Assembly (NCBI GenBank): GCA_937139365.1
Contig: CAKZPT010000108.1
Span: forward strand, 1-64,000
Length of the DNA: 64,000 nucleotides
Source of the DNA: an uncultured bacterium
GTDB lineage: Bacteria; Verrucomicrobiota; Kiritimatiellia; PWTM01
Direction: 5' to 3'
The notes under the pieces: model-generated
The model's database searches: none
What the model saw: only the letters and a program-made list of their open reading frames with translations
Told to the model about the DNA's origin: nothing
Made by a program: the position numbers and the translations under genes
Shown here: one piece after another, positions 1-8,749 of the stretch
How positions within the stretch are numbered: the first letter of the stretch is position 1
Layout: each line of letters begins with the position of its first letter

Positions 1-1280
1 TCTCGGTGTTCGGCAACCGTATGAGCCACGAGGGCGACGCCGGCCGGCCCCACCGCGGTTACGATCACGAGTACGCCCTCCTCCAGACCGGTTACAGCGG
101 CCCGCTATCCGACGCCGTGACGCTGACGGTCCGCGGCGGCTGGCGCCGCTACGACCGCAGTTGGGAGGAGGACAACTTCTTCAACGGCGGAGACCTGTCC
201 CTGGCCTCGAACAACGGCGTGGTCCAGAACATCGTGCCCGTCGACCTCTCGCTGGCCCTCGCGCACGGCGAGGCCAGCCGGCTCACCGTCGGCGTCGACG
301 CCCAGTGGGCCGACTACGAGACCTGGACCGACGCCGGCGCGCGAACCGCCGGCAACGACAGCCGCTCGTCCCAATACGGCGTCTACGCGCAGGAGGAACT
401 CGTGCTCGGCGCGTGGGTCTTGCGTGCCGGCGGCCGCGTCACCGGCGTCGAGCACGACATCGACCTGCTCGGCGGCGCCCCGCCGGGCGACGACCACGCC
501 TCGTGGACCCGCGTCCTTTGGAGCGCCGGCGCCCGCTACAACGGCTGGGACGGCCTGGTGCCGTTCGTCAACGCCGGCTCCGGCTTCATGCCCCCCTCCC
601 TCAAGTCCGTCGGCGGCACCCTGCCGCTCGCCGACCGCGGCGTTGCCGGGCGCAACGGCCAGCTCCCCAACCCCGACCTCGACCCCGAAGACGGACTCGG
701 CGCCGACGCCGGCCTCCACCTCCGAGGTCCGGCCGGCCTTTCGACCACCGTCCGTCTGTTCGTCAACGTGATCGACGACGCGATCGTCGAAACGGTCGTC
801 AGCCGCACCCCCTCCCAGTCCCAGTCCGTCAACGCCGGCCGCATTACCGCCCCCGGCATCGAGGCGGAGGTCCGCCAGGCCCTCACCGATCGCATTGCCT
901 GGTTCGCGAACTACACCTTCACCGACGCCGAGGTCGAGAACGACGCCGACGCCGACCAGGACGGCGTCGAGGTGCCGTTCGTTCCCGCTCATGTCGGCAA
1001 CGTCGGCCTGTCGCTGTCCCTGCCGGCCGACATCGAGGTCGCCACCGTCCTCCATCTCGCCGGCTCCGTCTACGACGGCACGTCTCGCTCCGGTCGCCGG
1101 AAAATGGGATCGTACGAGGTGTGGAACCTCGACATCCGCAAGGGGCTGGTCCGGTCCGACCGCGGCACGGTGGACCTGTACGTCGAACTCTACAACCTGA
1201 CGAACAACCAGTTCGAGATGCCGTGGCAGTTCCAGGATCCCGGCTTTGCGGTAATGGCGGGCATCCAGGCTTCGTTCTGA
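1..1280 (+). CDS. TonB-dependent outer-membrane receptor, C-terminal part (5' truncated)
   Basis: This is the C-terminal beta-barrel portion of a TonB-dependent receptor, which imports scarce ligands such as Fe-siderophores or cobalamin across the outer membrane. The reading frame is open to the window edge, so the plug domain and TonB box lie outside; the GTG at base 6 is only the first in-frame start-like codon. About 424 residues of alternating amphipathic strands are visible. The end is typical of the family: a strand with YNLTNNQ, then a last strand ending in phenylalanine (AGIQASF), the signal recognised by the BAM complex. A binding protein, FecCD permease and ATPase follow at once, so this is the outer-membrane step of one uptake system. 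The ligand cannot be read from the sequence. Any riboswitch or Fur box would be upstream of the window. Confidence 0.88.
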   Translation, partial: SVFGNRMSHEGDAGRPHRGYDHEYALLQTGYSGPLSDAVTLTVRGGWRRYDRSWEEDNFFNGGDLSLASNNGVVQNIVPVDLSLALAHGEASRLTVGVDAQWADYETWTDAGARTAGNDSRSSQYGVYAQEELVLGAWVLRAGGRVTGVEHDIDLLGGAPPGDDHASWTRVLWSAGARYNGWDGLVPFVNAGSGFMPPSLKSVGGTLPLADRGVAGRNGQLPNPDLDPEDGLGADAGLHLRGPAGLSTTVRLFVNVIDDAIVETVVSRTPSQSQSVNAGRITAPGIEAEVRQALTDRIAWFANYTFTDAEVENDADADQDGVEVPFVPAHVGNVGLSLSLPADIEVATVLHLAGSVYDGTSRSGRRKMGSYEVWNLDIRKGLVRSDRGTVDLYVELYNLTNNQFEMPWQFQDPGFAVMAGIQASF

Positions 1281-1297
1281 GCCGTTGGCGCCGCGCC

Positions 1298-2284
1298 GTG
1301 ACGGCGATGGCCGTCGCAGCGGCGGGGACGGCCGCTGCAGACGGGGAAGCGTCCTCGCCGGCCGTTTCCGCCGTGGACTTTCGCGGCGTGCGCGTGGAGC
1401 TGGCCGCGCCGGCGGGGCGGATCGTCTGCCTGCTCGAAAGCGCCCTCTCGGCCCTCTGCATGTTGGGCGCCGACGACGCCATCGTTGGCGCCCCGGCCGA
1501 GGCACTGCGCGGCGAAACGGGGAGGCTATACGCCCGCCTTGATCCCCGCTTTGCCGCCGGCGCGCTGCCGACGCCCGGCAACTGGGACTTCGTCAACCTC
1601 GAGAGCGTAATCGCGCTCCGGCCGGACCTGGTGATCCTATGGGCCGCGCAGCGCGAGTCGGTCTCGGCCCTCGAAGGGCGCGGCCTCAAGGTCTACGGCG
1701 TCGAGCTGCGCTCGTTGGCCGATATCCACCGCGAAGTGCTGGACCTGGGCCGTCTGACCGGCCGGCCGGAGCGCGCGCGTGAACTGGTGGCGTTCGCCGC
1801 GCGCGAGGCCGAAGCCCTTCGGGCGGCCGTCGCCCGCTCCCCCCGCCCGAGGCCGCGCGCGTATTTCATGTGGGGCCAAAGCCCCCTCGACACCGCCGGC
1901 CGCGCCAGCGCCGCTCATGAACTGCTCGATCTGGCCGGCGCGATCAACGTCTGCCCCGATCCGCGCGAACACGTCGTGGCACGGATGGAGGACGTGCTCG
2001 CGTGGCGGCCGCAGGTGATCGTCATGTGGCCCTCGAACCTTCGGCCGCGGGACTTGGCCGTCCGCGACGGATGGCGGGGGGTGCCGGCGGCGATCGAGGG
2101 CCGCATCCACCGGCTGCCCTCCGCGTTTCTTTGTGACTTCTGGACCCTGAAGTACCTGTGGGCCGCGTGGCAGGTCGCCGCCTGGTGCCATCCGGAGGTC
2201 GTTTTGCCGGAACGGATCGCGGAGAACCAGCGGCGGATTTTGACCGCGCTGTACGGTCCGCGGGGGGAGCGGCTGCTGCCGTGA
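1298..2284 (+). CDS. ABC transporter substrate-binding protein (BtuF/FecB type)
   Basis: This is the periplasmic binding protein of the metal-chelate or corrinoid uptake system, about 328 residues in the helical-backbone TroA/BtuF fold. After an Ala-rich signal-like N-terminus, the phrase GRIVCLLESALSALCMLGA matches the start of the first binding lobe, and VNLESVIALRPDLVI is the usual strand of the family. A long linker helix and a C-terminal lobe with RIHRLPSAFLCDFW follow. The start is uncertain. GTG 1298 and ATG 1307 both lack a strong basic n-region; an upstream RWRR segment would complete a signal peptide but has no ordinary start codon. It lies 17 bases after the receptor stop and its own stop overlaps the permease GTG. 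Cobalamin or Fe(III)-siderophore are both possible ligands. Confidence 0.82.
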   Translation: MTAMAVAAAGTAAADGEASSPAVSAVDFRGVRVELAAPAGRIVCLLESALSALCMLGADDAIVGAPAEALRGETGRLYARLDPRFAAGALPTPGNWDFVNLESVIALRPDLVILWAAQRESVSALEGRGLKVYGVELRSLADIHREVLDLGRLTGRPERARELVAFAAREAEALRAAVARSPRPRPRAYFMWGQSPLDTAGRASAAHELLDLAGAINVCPDPREHVVARMEDVLAWRPQVIVMWPSNLRPRDLAVRDGWRGVPAAIEGRIHRLPSAFLCDFWTLKYLWAAWQVAAWCHPEVVLPERIAENQRRILTALYGPRGERLLP

Positions 2285-3285
2285 TCCCGGCACGTCGATG
2301 GCTTGGGACGCTGGCGGCCGTGGCGGCGTTGTCGGTCCCGCTCTCGCTGCTCATCGGCCCGTCGACCGCGGTGACGCCGGCCCGCCTTTGGGCGGCGATG
2401 GTCGGCGGCATGGCGGCGCCGTCCAGCGACGACCTGGACGTTCTTCGGACGGTGCTCTGGCAGGTGCGTCTTCCGCGGGTGTTGACCGCACTGCTCGTCG
2501 GCGCGGCCCTGTCGGGAGCGGGCACGGCCCTTCAGGCCGCCTTTCGCAATCCGCTGGTGGACCCCTTTGTGCTCGGCCTCGCCCCGGGGGCGGCGTTCGG
2601 CGCGGCGCTGGCGCTGGCCACCGGCGCGCTGCCGGTGCACGCCGCGGCCTTCCTCGGCGGCGGCGCTGCCGCCGGCGCCAGCTACGCCCTCGGCCGCGGC
2701 GGCGGACGCGAATCGGCCGTCTCGACCGTCCTGGCCGGGATCATGGTCGGCGGCCTCTTCACGGCCGGCCTGACAGTGCTCCAGTTTCTCGCCGATCCGT
2801 TCCGTTTGCAGACCATCGTCCATTGGACCATGGGCAACCTCCACCACGCCGACCGCGCCGGCCTTCGCGTCGCCGCCGCGCTGGCCGTGCCCGCGCTGGC
2901 GGTTCTGACGGCCCAGGGCTGGCGCATGAACGCGCTGGCCCTCGGGGACGACGAGGTGAGGGCCGTCGGGCTGGACCCCGTGCGCCTCCGTTGGTCGGTG
3001 CTGTTGCCGGCCCTGCTGGCGGCCTCGGCGGCGGTCGCGCTGGCCGGCGTGATCGGGCTCTACGGTCTCGTCGTCCCCCACGCCGGCCGGATGCTCGTCG
3101 GCGCCGACCACCGCCGCGCGTTGCCCGCCTCGATGCTGCTGGGTGGAACCGCGCTGTTGTGGCTCGACAACCTCTCGCGGAGCGTCGCGTCGTTCGAACT
3201 TCCGATCGGCGTCTTTACGATGTCCCTGGGGGCGCCGGCGTTCCTCGTTCTGATGCGCCGCGCGCGGCTGGGATGGGAGGCCTGA
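2281..3285 (+). CDS. FecCD/BtuC-family ABC permease
   Basis: This inner-membrane permease of the FecCD/BtuC family has 334 residues, the usual length for a ten-helix subunit that works as a homodimer. The family landmarks are in order: VRLPRVLTALLVGAALSG near residue 65, QAAFRNPLVDPFVLG just after it, and the C-terminal GLYGLVVPHAGRM coupling region. The start is GTG 2281, sharing GTGA with the stop of the binding protein; the longer frame in the ORF track runs back inside that gene. The permease pairs with the ATPase encoded 7 bases downstream. Confidence 0.92.
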   Translation: MIPARRWLGTLAAVAALSVPLSLLIGPSTAVTPARLWAAMVGGMAAPSSDDLDVLRTVLWQVRLPRVLTALLVGAALSGAGTALQAAFRNPLVDPFVLGLAPGAAFGAALALATGALPVHAAAFLGGGAAAGASYALGRGGGRESAVSTVLAGIMVGGLFTAGLTVLQFLADPFRLQTIVHWTMGNLHHADRAGLRVAAALAVPALAVLTAQGWRMNALALGDDEVRAVGLDPVRLRWSVLLPALLAASAAVALAGVIGLYGLVVPHAGRMLVGADHRRALPASMLLGGTALLWLDNLSRSVASFELPIGVFTMSLGAPAFLVLMRRARLGWEA

Positions 3286-3291
3286 ACCGGC

Positions 3292-4119
3292 ATGGACGCC
3301 CCCGCCATCGAGGTCCGCGCCCTGCGCGCCGGCTACCGCGGCCGCAACGTGCTTTGCGGCGTGGACTTGGATATTCGCCCGGGACGGTTGACGGCGGTGC
3401 TCGGACCCAACGGCGGCGGCAAGAGCACGCTGTTGCGGGTCCTCGCGGGCCTCCTGCCCTACACCCACGGCTCGATTCGCATCGCCGGACGCGAATGGCG
3501 GTCCGTCCCGGCCCGCACGCGCGCCGAGTGGGTTGGTTTTCTGCCGCAGGAACATCGCGCGATCTTTCCGTTCGCCGTCCGCGACGTCGTCCTTACCGGC
3601 CGCGCCGGGCGGACCGGCTGGCGCCCCGGCCTCCGCGACCTCGAGGCGGCGGAGCGCGCGATGGCCGAGATGGACCTCGTCGCACTGGCCGACCGGCCGT
3701 ACACCGAACTGTCCGGTGGCGAACGGCAGCGGGTGCTCATCGCTCGGGTGCTCGCGCAGGAGCCCCGTATGCTTCTGTTTGACGAGCCGACGGCGCACCT
3801 CGACGTTCTACGGCAGATGGAGCTTCTGCGTGTGGCCCGCCGCTGGATCCGCGGGGGCGGAACGGCGCTCTGCGTGCTGCACGATCCGAACCTGGCCTTC
3901 GCGTGGGCGGACGACATCCTCCCCTTGCGCGACGGTGCCGTGTGCCTGCCGGAGAGCGGCGAGCCGGCATGGTCGGAGGGATTTCTGCGGCGTCTGTACG
4001 GGTTCGAACTGCGGACGCTGCCGGTGGGAGCGCGCGCGGCCGCCGTGCCCTCTGACCGCGCTGCGCCGTGGGGACGCGAATCGCTGGACGCCGCCTTCCC
4101 TCCGGCCACGGGACATTGA
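3292..4119 (+). CDS. ABC transporter ATPase (FecE/BtuD type)
   Basis: This is the cytoplasmic ATPase that powers the FecCD permease; it has 275 residues. The Walker A motif GPNGGGKST lies at residues 38-46, the Q-loop is in LPQEHR, the signature LSGGERQR is near residue 142, Walker B is LLFDEPT, and the switch histidine is in VLHDPN. The tail after the H-loop is longer than in BtuD (about 50 residues, Ala/Arg-rich) and shows no recognisable domain. It is the last gene of the uptake operon. The following 243 bases hold no gene; a GATAAT hexamer at 4309-4314 is a possible -10 box for the next operon. Confidence 0.93.
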   Translation: MDAPAIEVRALRAGYRGRNVLCGVDLDIRPGRLTAVLGPNGGGKSTLLRVLAGLLPYTHGSIRIAGREWRSVPARTRAEWVGFLPQEHRAIFPFAVRDVVLTGRAGRTGWRPGLRDLEAAERAMAEMDLVALADRPYTELSGGERQRVLIARVLAQEPRMLLFDEPTAHLDVLRQMELLRVARRWIRGGGTALCVLHDPNLAFAWADDILPLRDGAVCLPESGEPAWSEGFLRRLYGFELRTLPVGARAAAVPSDRAAPWGRESLDAAFPPATGH

Positions 4120-4362
4120 ACGGGCCCCCGGCGGCGCACACCCCTGCGCGGGGCACCCTCCTGAAGGGCGCATCCTCCGGCCCCAATGACATGCCTCCAA
4201 CCTCTTTTCGAAAATCGACGAACACACTCGCCCCCCACGCGCCTCTGCGGCGCAGACCGCAAGGGGCATGCCACGGACCGGCGGCTGGCGCCGGCCGCGG
4301 GAACCGGCGATAATGGCGTCTAAAGAGAGCGCCGGACGGAGGCCGATCGGGAGAACCTGCAG

Positions 4363-5145
4363 ATGGACGACGACGCCCCGGGCAGCGAAGGGCAGTGGTA
4401 CTACGCCGACGGTGACGCGCCGAAGGGCCCGCTTGGAGTCGAGGAAATACGGACCGCCTTGCGCGATGGCCGAATCCGGCCCAACACCCTGGTCTGGCGT
4501 GAAGGGTGGCCCCAATGGCGGCTGTGGAGCGATGTGTCCGCCGGATTCACAGCCGGCGCGGACCCCGCGGACCTGACGTGCGTTGAATGCGGCCGCGCCT
4601 GGCCCGCCGCCTCGATGATCGAAATCGCCGGCCGCCGCGTGTGCGTGCAGTGCAAACCGTCCATCGTCCAGCGGGTGGTGGAGCAGGGAGTTTTCCCGGG
4701 CGTCGACCGAACATACGCCGGATTTTGGATTCGTTTCGCCGCGACCTTTCTGGACGGCATCGTCGTCGGCGTCGCCTACAACGCAGTCTACCTTCCGGTG
4801 TACTTCGGCGTGATGCTGCCGGCGATGCGGTCGACCGAGGAGCCGAACATGAGGGTGTTCCTGGCGGTGTTCGGCCTCGTATGGCTGTTCGGGATCGTTC
4901 TGCAGGCCGGGTACGAAATCTGGATGGTCGGTCGGTGGGGCGGCACGCTCGGCAAGCTCGCCTGCCGGCTGCGCATCGTGACCGCCGACGGCGGCCGGGT
5001 CAGCTACGGCCGCGCGACGGGTCGCCATTTCGCGAAGTACCTGAGCCAGTTCACGATGGGCATCGGGTATCTGCTGGCGGCCTTCGACCGGGAAAAACGC
5101 GCGCTGCACGACATGGTGTGCGATACGCGCGTGGTCCGCATTTGA
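4363..5145 (+). CDS. GYF_2 + zinc-ribbon + RDD membrane protein
   Basis: This three-part membrane protein has 260 residues. Residues about 11-60 form a GYF_2 (DUF4339) domain, seen in WYYADGD, KGPLGVEEI and WREGWPQW. Next comes a short zinc-binding module with paired CVEC and CVQC. Residues about 120-255 are an RDD domain: an aromatic-Arg-Phe entry (GFWIRFAATFLDG), two or three membrane helices, and the conserved GGTLGKLACRLRIV segment. RDD proteins are poorly understood membrane proteins, and GYF_2 domains probably bind proline-rich peptides. A gene two positions downstream carries a long proline-rich linker, so an interaction is conceivable but only inferred. It opens the eleven-gene coupled run that ends at 14955. 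Confidence 0.85.
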   Translation: MDDDAPGSEGQWYYADGDAPKGPLGVEEIRTALRDGRIRPNTLVWREGWPQWRLWSDVSAGFTAGADPADLTCVECGRAWPAASMIEIAGRRVCVQCKPSIVQRVVEQGVFPGVDRTYAGFWIRFAATFLDGIVVGVAYNAVYLPVYFGVMLPAMRSTEEPNMRVFLAVFGLVWLFGIVLQAGYEIWMVGRWGGTLGKLACRLRIVTADGGRVSYGRATGRHFAKYLSQFTMGIGYLLAAFDREKRALHDMVCDTRVVRI

Positions 5146-5146
5146 C

Positions 5147-5743
5147 ATGGGCGCTGTCGCGATCCCCTGCCCCCGCTGCCGGGCCGACCTGCCGTTGACG
5201 ACGGCGGGGGAGGGCCGGCCTTTTCCCTGTCCTCGCTGCCACACGGCGACCACGCTGCGCTTGTATCCAACGTTCGCCCGACCGGACCTCGCGGATCCTG
5301 GAGCGGACGCTCTTCCGGGTGATGCAGCGTGTTTCCACCATCCCGACCGTCGTGCCGAGGCCATCTGCGATGGGTGCGGCCGTTTCCTTTGCCGGCTCTG
5401 CGAAATCAAGCTCGGTGGCCGGCGGCTGTGCGGCGGGTGTTTCTCGTCTGCGACACAAGCCCCCCTGGCGGTGCGGCACTCCATCGTGCAGTACGATAGC
5501 CTCGCCCTGGCCATGGTCGCCCTGCCGCTGCTGTCGTTCGTCTTCGGGGCGGTCACCCTGTTCACGGCGCCTGCCGCGGTGTGGCTGGCGTTGCAACACT
5601 GGCGCAGACCAATGAGCGTGCTGCCGCGGACCCGGTTTCGCATGACGCTGGCGCTGGCGTTGGGCGTACTGGTCACCTTGGGATGGATCGCGCTGTTCGG
5701 GGTGTTGGCCTACGCCATCCTGGCGAAAGGGTCCGGCCTGTGA
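5147..5743 (+). CDS. zinc-ribbon/B-box-like membrane protein
   Basis: No precise family is recognised. The 198-residue product begins with a zinc ribbon (IPCPRCRADLP then FPCPRCHTAT). It continues with a B-box-like module (CFHHPD, AICDGCGRFLC, LCEI, RLCGGC) that resembles treble-clef domains on bacterial membrane proteins, and finishes with two hydrophobic segments at about residues 120-145 and 165-190. The short gene at 6753 repeats the same Cys/His module with a membrane helix. The start is one base after the preceding stop, and its own stop shares GTGA with the next start. A scaffolding or sensing role at the membrane is inferred from the architecture alone. Confidence 0.7.
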   Translation: MGAVAIPCPRCRADLPLTTAGEGRPFPCPRCHTATTLRLYPTFARPDLADPGADALPGDAACFHHPDRRAEAICDGCGRFLCRLCEIKLGGRRLCGGCFSSATQAPLAVRHSIVQYDSLALAMVALPLLSFVFGAVTLFTAPAAVWLALQHWRRPMSVLPRTRFRMTLALALGVLVTLGWIALFGVLAYAILAKGSGL

Positions 5744-6756
5744 GTCCAACGTCGCGGCATCTGCGCCGCCTTCCGGGCCGCTGGTATGGCGTCGCCACCA
5801 AGGCCCAGGCTTGGCGGGAGGACGACCACCTCTTGTACATCGAGCGCGCATGGTTCATCGAGCGCGCCTGCCGCCTCGCCTTTCGGGATATCGAGGCCGT
5901 CGTCCTTCAGGCCACGCCGCGTCGCGCGCGGGGAACGATCGCGGGACTCGTCGTCGCATCGCTTGGCGCGGCGATGGTCCTGCCGCCAGTGGGGCTGCTG
6001 CGATGGTCCGGCGCCGTCGTCGCCGTGGTCGCCCTGACGGTGGCGGCGATTCATTGGCTGCGGGGTCCAACCTGCGAAGTCACAGTGCGCACCCGCGTTA
6101 CGGAGACCGCTATCCGCTGCTGGCGGCGTCGCCGCACGGCGGCGCGGGCGCTGGCGATGCTCGATGCGGACATTGTGGCCGCGCAGGGCGCCATGTCCCC
6201 GGCGGAGGTCATCGAACGGGCTGCAGAGCGCGCTCGGGCCGAAGTCGCCGCCCTGGAGGCTTTGTCCCGCCCCACCACGCCGCCGCCGCTGCCCAGTTCG
6301 CCTCCCCCACCGCTGCCCGCATCACCTCCTCCCCGCGCGGCTGCGATGGCGCTGATTGGTACGTTGTTGTTGGACAGCGCCGTGGCAGCCGGATTGGTCG
6401 GGGTGCGCCGGGCCGCGCTCTGGGCGGGGCTGGCCGTCACGGCCGTCGCCATGTGCGTCCTGGCTGCGGTTGTGCTCGTCCGATCGGGCGGTTCCACCCG
6501 GGGGCGGCCCCTCGGCCGGTGGGCCGCCGAGCTGTTGGTGTATTGGACGGTCCGTGGCCTGGTCCTGTACGTCCTTCTCATGGTCCCTTTCCTCGTCTCC
6601 CAGGCCGCCCTCGCAGAGGCGCCCTACGTGCCGGGGCGGCAACTCCCTGAGATTCGGTTCGGCCTCGCCGCCTCCGTCGTCTTCGCGATCACGTCGGCCG
6701 GGTCGGCGCTGATGGCGGCCCGGGGCGTCTTCCTTCTGCGGCGTGCGGGGGCTTGA
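5740..6756 (+). CDS. unknown membrane protein with proline-rich linker
   Basis: The family is not recognised. The start is GTG 5740, overlapping the previous stop; the longer ORF in the track begins inside the upstream gene. In the 338-residue product, the N-terminal 60 residues are polar with paired YIERAWFIERA phrases. Two hydrophobic helices follow near residues 70-105, with an Ala/Glu-rich helical stretch at about 130-180. A proline-rich linker (PPPLPSSPPPPLPASPPP) comes at about 185-205, then three more hydrophobic helices to the C-terminus. The linker is a plausible ligand for the GYF_2 domain encoded by the first gene of the operon. Confidence 0.65.
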   Translation: MSPTSRHLRRLPGRWYGVATKAQAWREDDHLLYIERAWFIERACRLAFRDIEAVVLQATPRRARGTIAGLVVASLGAAMVLPPVGLLRWSGAVVAVVALTVAAIHWLRGPTCEVTVRTRVTETAIRCWRRRRTAARALAMLDADIVAAQGAMSPAEVIERAAERARAEVAALEALSRPTTPPPLPSSPPPPLPASPPPRAAAMALIGTLLLDSAVAAGLVGVRRAALWAGLAVTAVAMCVLAAVVLVRSGGSTRGRPLGRWAAELLVYWTVRGLVLYVLLMVPFLVSQAALAEAPYVPGRQLPEIRFGLAASVVFAITSAGSALMAARGVFLLRRAGA

Positions 6757-7133
6757 CAGCCCGCCGGCGACCGCCGATGCTACCGGCGACCGCCGATCCC
6801 GAAACGCCCATGGACGCTGTGCGCGCCCAGCGCTGCCGCCTTCACCCCGCCCGCGAGGCGGCAGCCCGCTGCCCTGGCTGCGGCGGCTGTTTCTGCCGCG
6901 AGTGCGTGACGGAACACGCGGGTCGACTGCTCTGCGCCGCCTGCCTTGCCCGCGCCGCCGACACCGCCCGTCCCGTCCGCCGTCGCTTCCGCGGATTCGC
7001 GGCGCTCGCGGGGTTTCTTGCCCTTTGGGGCGCACTCTACCTATCGGGCCGCCTCCTGCTGGCCATTCCCTCCGATACCCACGACCTCGAATCGGCGGAC
7101 GGCCACCCAACCCCGGAGACCCCGGAACCATGA
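6753..7133 (+). CDS. small zinc-finger membrane protein
   Basis: This small protein of up to 126 residues carries a B-box-like Cys/His module (CRLHP, CPGCGGCFC, ECV, LLCAAC) and then one membrane helix (GFAALAGFLALWGALYLSG). It looks like a reduced paralogue of the gene at 5147. TTG 6753 would overlap the previous stop as TTGA, matching the local pattern; ATG 6777 and ATG 6810 are alternatives that keep the zinc module. The stop overlaps the DUF4129 start. No function is known. Confidence 0.65.
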   Translation: MTARRRPPMLPATADPETPMDAVRAQRCRLHPAREAAARCPGCGGCFCRECVTEHAGRLLCAACLARAADTARPVRRRFRGFAALAGFLALWGALYLSGRLLLAIPSDTHDLESADGHPTPETPEP

Positions 7134-8749
7134 GGCGAAGGACGATGGAAGAACCGTCGGCCGTGGACCTGCTCGAGGGCGCGGTCCACCTGCTGCGCCG
7201 CACTCCGGCGGCATGGACCGCGTACTTGGCCGGCGCCGTGCCGTTCCTGCTGGGTGCGCTGTGGTTCTGGTCCGACATGTCTCGCGGGGCGCTGGCCCGA
7301 CAGCGGTGTTCCCTCGCCGCGCTCGGCCTGGCGGCGCTGTACATCTGGAAGCGCGCCTGCCACTCCCGCTTCTGTGCCCTGCTGCGCGCCGCCGCCGCCG
7401 ACCAGCCGGCGCCGCCATGGGGTTGGCGCGACTGGCGGGCCGTCATGGCCCTTCACATGCGGCGTTCGGCATGGTCGTTGATCGCCCTGCCGTTCGCGCT
7501 TGCCGTGGCCCTGCCGGCCGGTTGGTGGCTGGCCTACCACCAGAGCTTGTCGGCGGTCTGCGAGCGTCCGGCAAGCGACGCGGCCAACGCCGGCCGGCGC
7601 GCCTGGCAGGCGGCGATGCTCTGGCCCCGCCAGAATCACTTGGCGCTTTCGGTCCTGGCGATGTTGGGCGTGGTCGTCTTCGTCAACGTGTTCGTAGCGG
7701 CGGCGCTGGCGCCGGTCCTGCTCCGATCGCTCCTCGGTGTGCGGCTGTCCTATGCGGCATCGGGGGCGTGGATGTTGAACACGACCTTCCTCGCCGCCGT
7801 GCTGGCGGCGACCCACCTGGCGATGGACGCGCCGCTGAAGGCCTTTTACGCGCTGCGCGTCTTCCACGCTGACGCGCGTCGCTCCGGCCTCGACCTGCTG
7901 GCGGAGTGGCGCAGAATCCGCCGGGCCTCCCTAGCGGCCGTCGCGGGGCTGCTGCTGTTCGTCGCGGTCGGGCCGTCGTCCGCCGACTCCCCGCCCGAGC
8001 CCGGCGCGCGCGCGCCCATCTCCGCGGCCGAGTTGGACGATGCGATCGAACGGGTGCTGGCGCGACCTCAGTTCGCATGGCGGCTGCCGCGTGACGCCGT
8101 GCCGGCCTCCGGCGCCCAGACGACGTGGCTGGAACGGGTGCTGAAGGGCATCTGGCGGGGGGTATCCAAGGTGGGCGACTGGATCGGATGGCTGGCCCGA
8201 CGTCTGGAGGAATGGCTGGCGCGCCAGGAGGAAGCCGCGTCGCGCGAGCCGGGAGAGGGCGGTCTCAAAGGCGTCGTTCGATTCGTCGCGATCGCGCTGG
8301 CCATAGTTCTGGGAGGCGCGCTGGCGGTCCTGGCGGCGCGCAGGTTTCGGCGCCGCCCCGCCGCGACTCCGCCGGTGGCGCGCCCGGGCGCAGGCGGAGA
8401 CTCCGACGCCGTCGAGGCGCTCCGCCGGCGCGACGACGAATGGCTGGCGCTGGCCCGCGAGCTGGCCGAGGCCGGCGACCTGCGCGGCGCCGTTCGCACG
8501 GCGTTCCTCGCCCTGCTGGCCGCCCTCGCCGCGCACCGCTGGATCCACGCCGAGGCGGCGCGGTCGAATCGGGAATACCTCCGCGACCTCGAGCGCCGCA
8601 CCGATGTACCCGAGGATCTCCCGCGGCGATTCGGGGAGAGCATCGGCCTGTACGAGGCCTGCTGGTTTGGCGACCATCTTCCCCGGCCGGAGACCTGGCG
8701 GCAACTGGCGGATCACCTGGAGGCCATCCGTGCCTGCTCCCGCGCTTAG
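7130..8749 (+). CDS. DUF4129-domain membrane protein
   Basis: This 539-residue membrane protein is a standard member of MoxR/DUF58 operons. The N-terminal half has several hydrophobic helices (for example YLAGAVPFLLGALWFW and IALPFALAVALPAGWWLAY). A central soluble segment is Trp-rich with basic/acidic helices near LERVLKGIWRG. A membrane helix (VRFVAIALAIVLGGALAVLA) precedes the C-terminal DUF4129 domain, recognised from LARELAEAGDLRGAVRTAFLALLAALA and the following NREYLRDL. ATG 7130 shares ATGA with the upstream stop. It ends in TAG, which shows that TAG is a functional stop in this genome. Confidence 0.82.
   Translation: MRRRTMEEPSAVDLLEGAVHLLRRTPAAWTAYLAGAVPFLLGALWFWSDMSRGALARQRCSLAALGLAALYIWKRACHSRFCALLRAAAADQPAPPWGWRDWRAVMALHMRRSAWSLIALPFALAVALPAGWWLAYHQSLSAVCERPASDAANAGRRAWQAAMLWPRQNHLALSVLAMLGVVVFVNVFVAAALAPVLLRSLLGVRLSYAASGAWMLNTTFLAAVLAATHLAMDAPLKAFYALRVFHADARRSGLDLLAEWRRIRRASLAAVAGLLLFVAVGPSSADSPPEPGARAPISAAELDDAIERVLARPQFAWRLPRDAVPASGAQTTWLERVLKGIWRGVSKVGDWIGWLARRLEEWLARQEEAASREPGEGGLKGVVRFVAIALAIVLGGALAVLAARRFRRRPAATPPVARPGAGGDSDAVEALRRRDDEWLALARELAEAGDLRGAVRTAFLALLAALAAHRWIHAEAARSNREYLRDLERRTDVPEDLPRRFGESIGLYEACWFGDHLPRPETWRQLADHLEAIRACSRA

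Noticed and set aside
4120-4362. Cobalamin riboswitch or Fur box near the uptake operon
   Set aside because: No conserved riboswitch box or A+T-rich Fur-like palindrome was seen in this gap. The operon promoter would be upstream of base 1.
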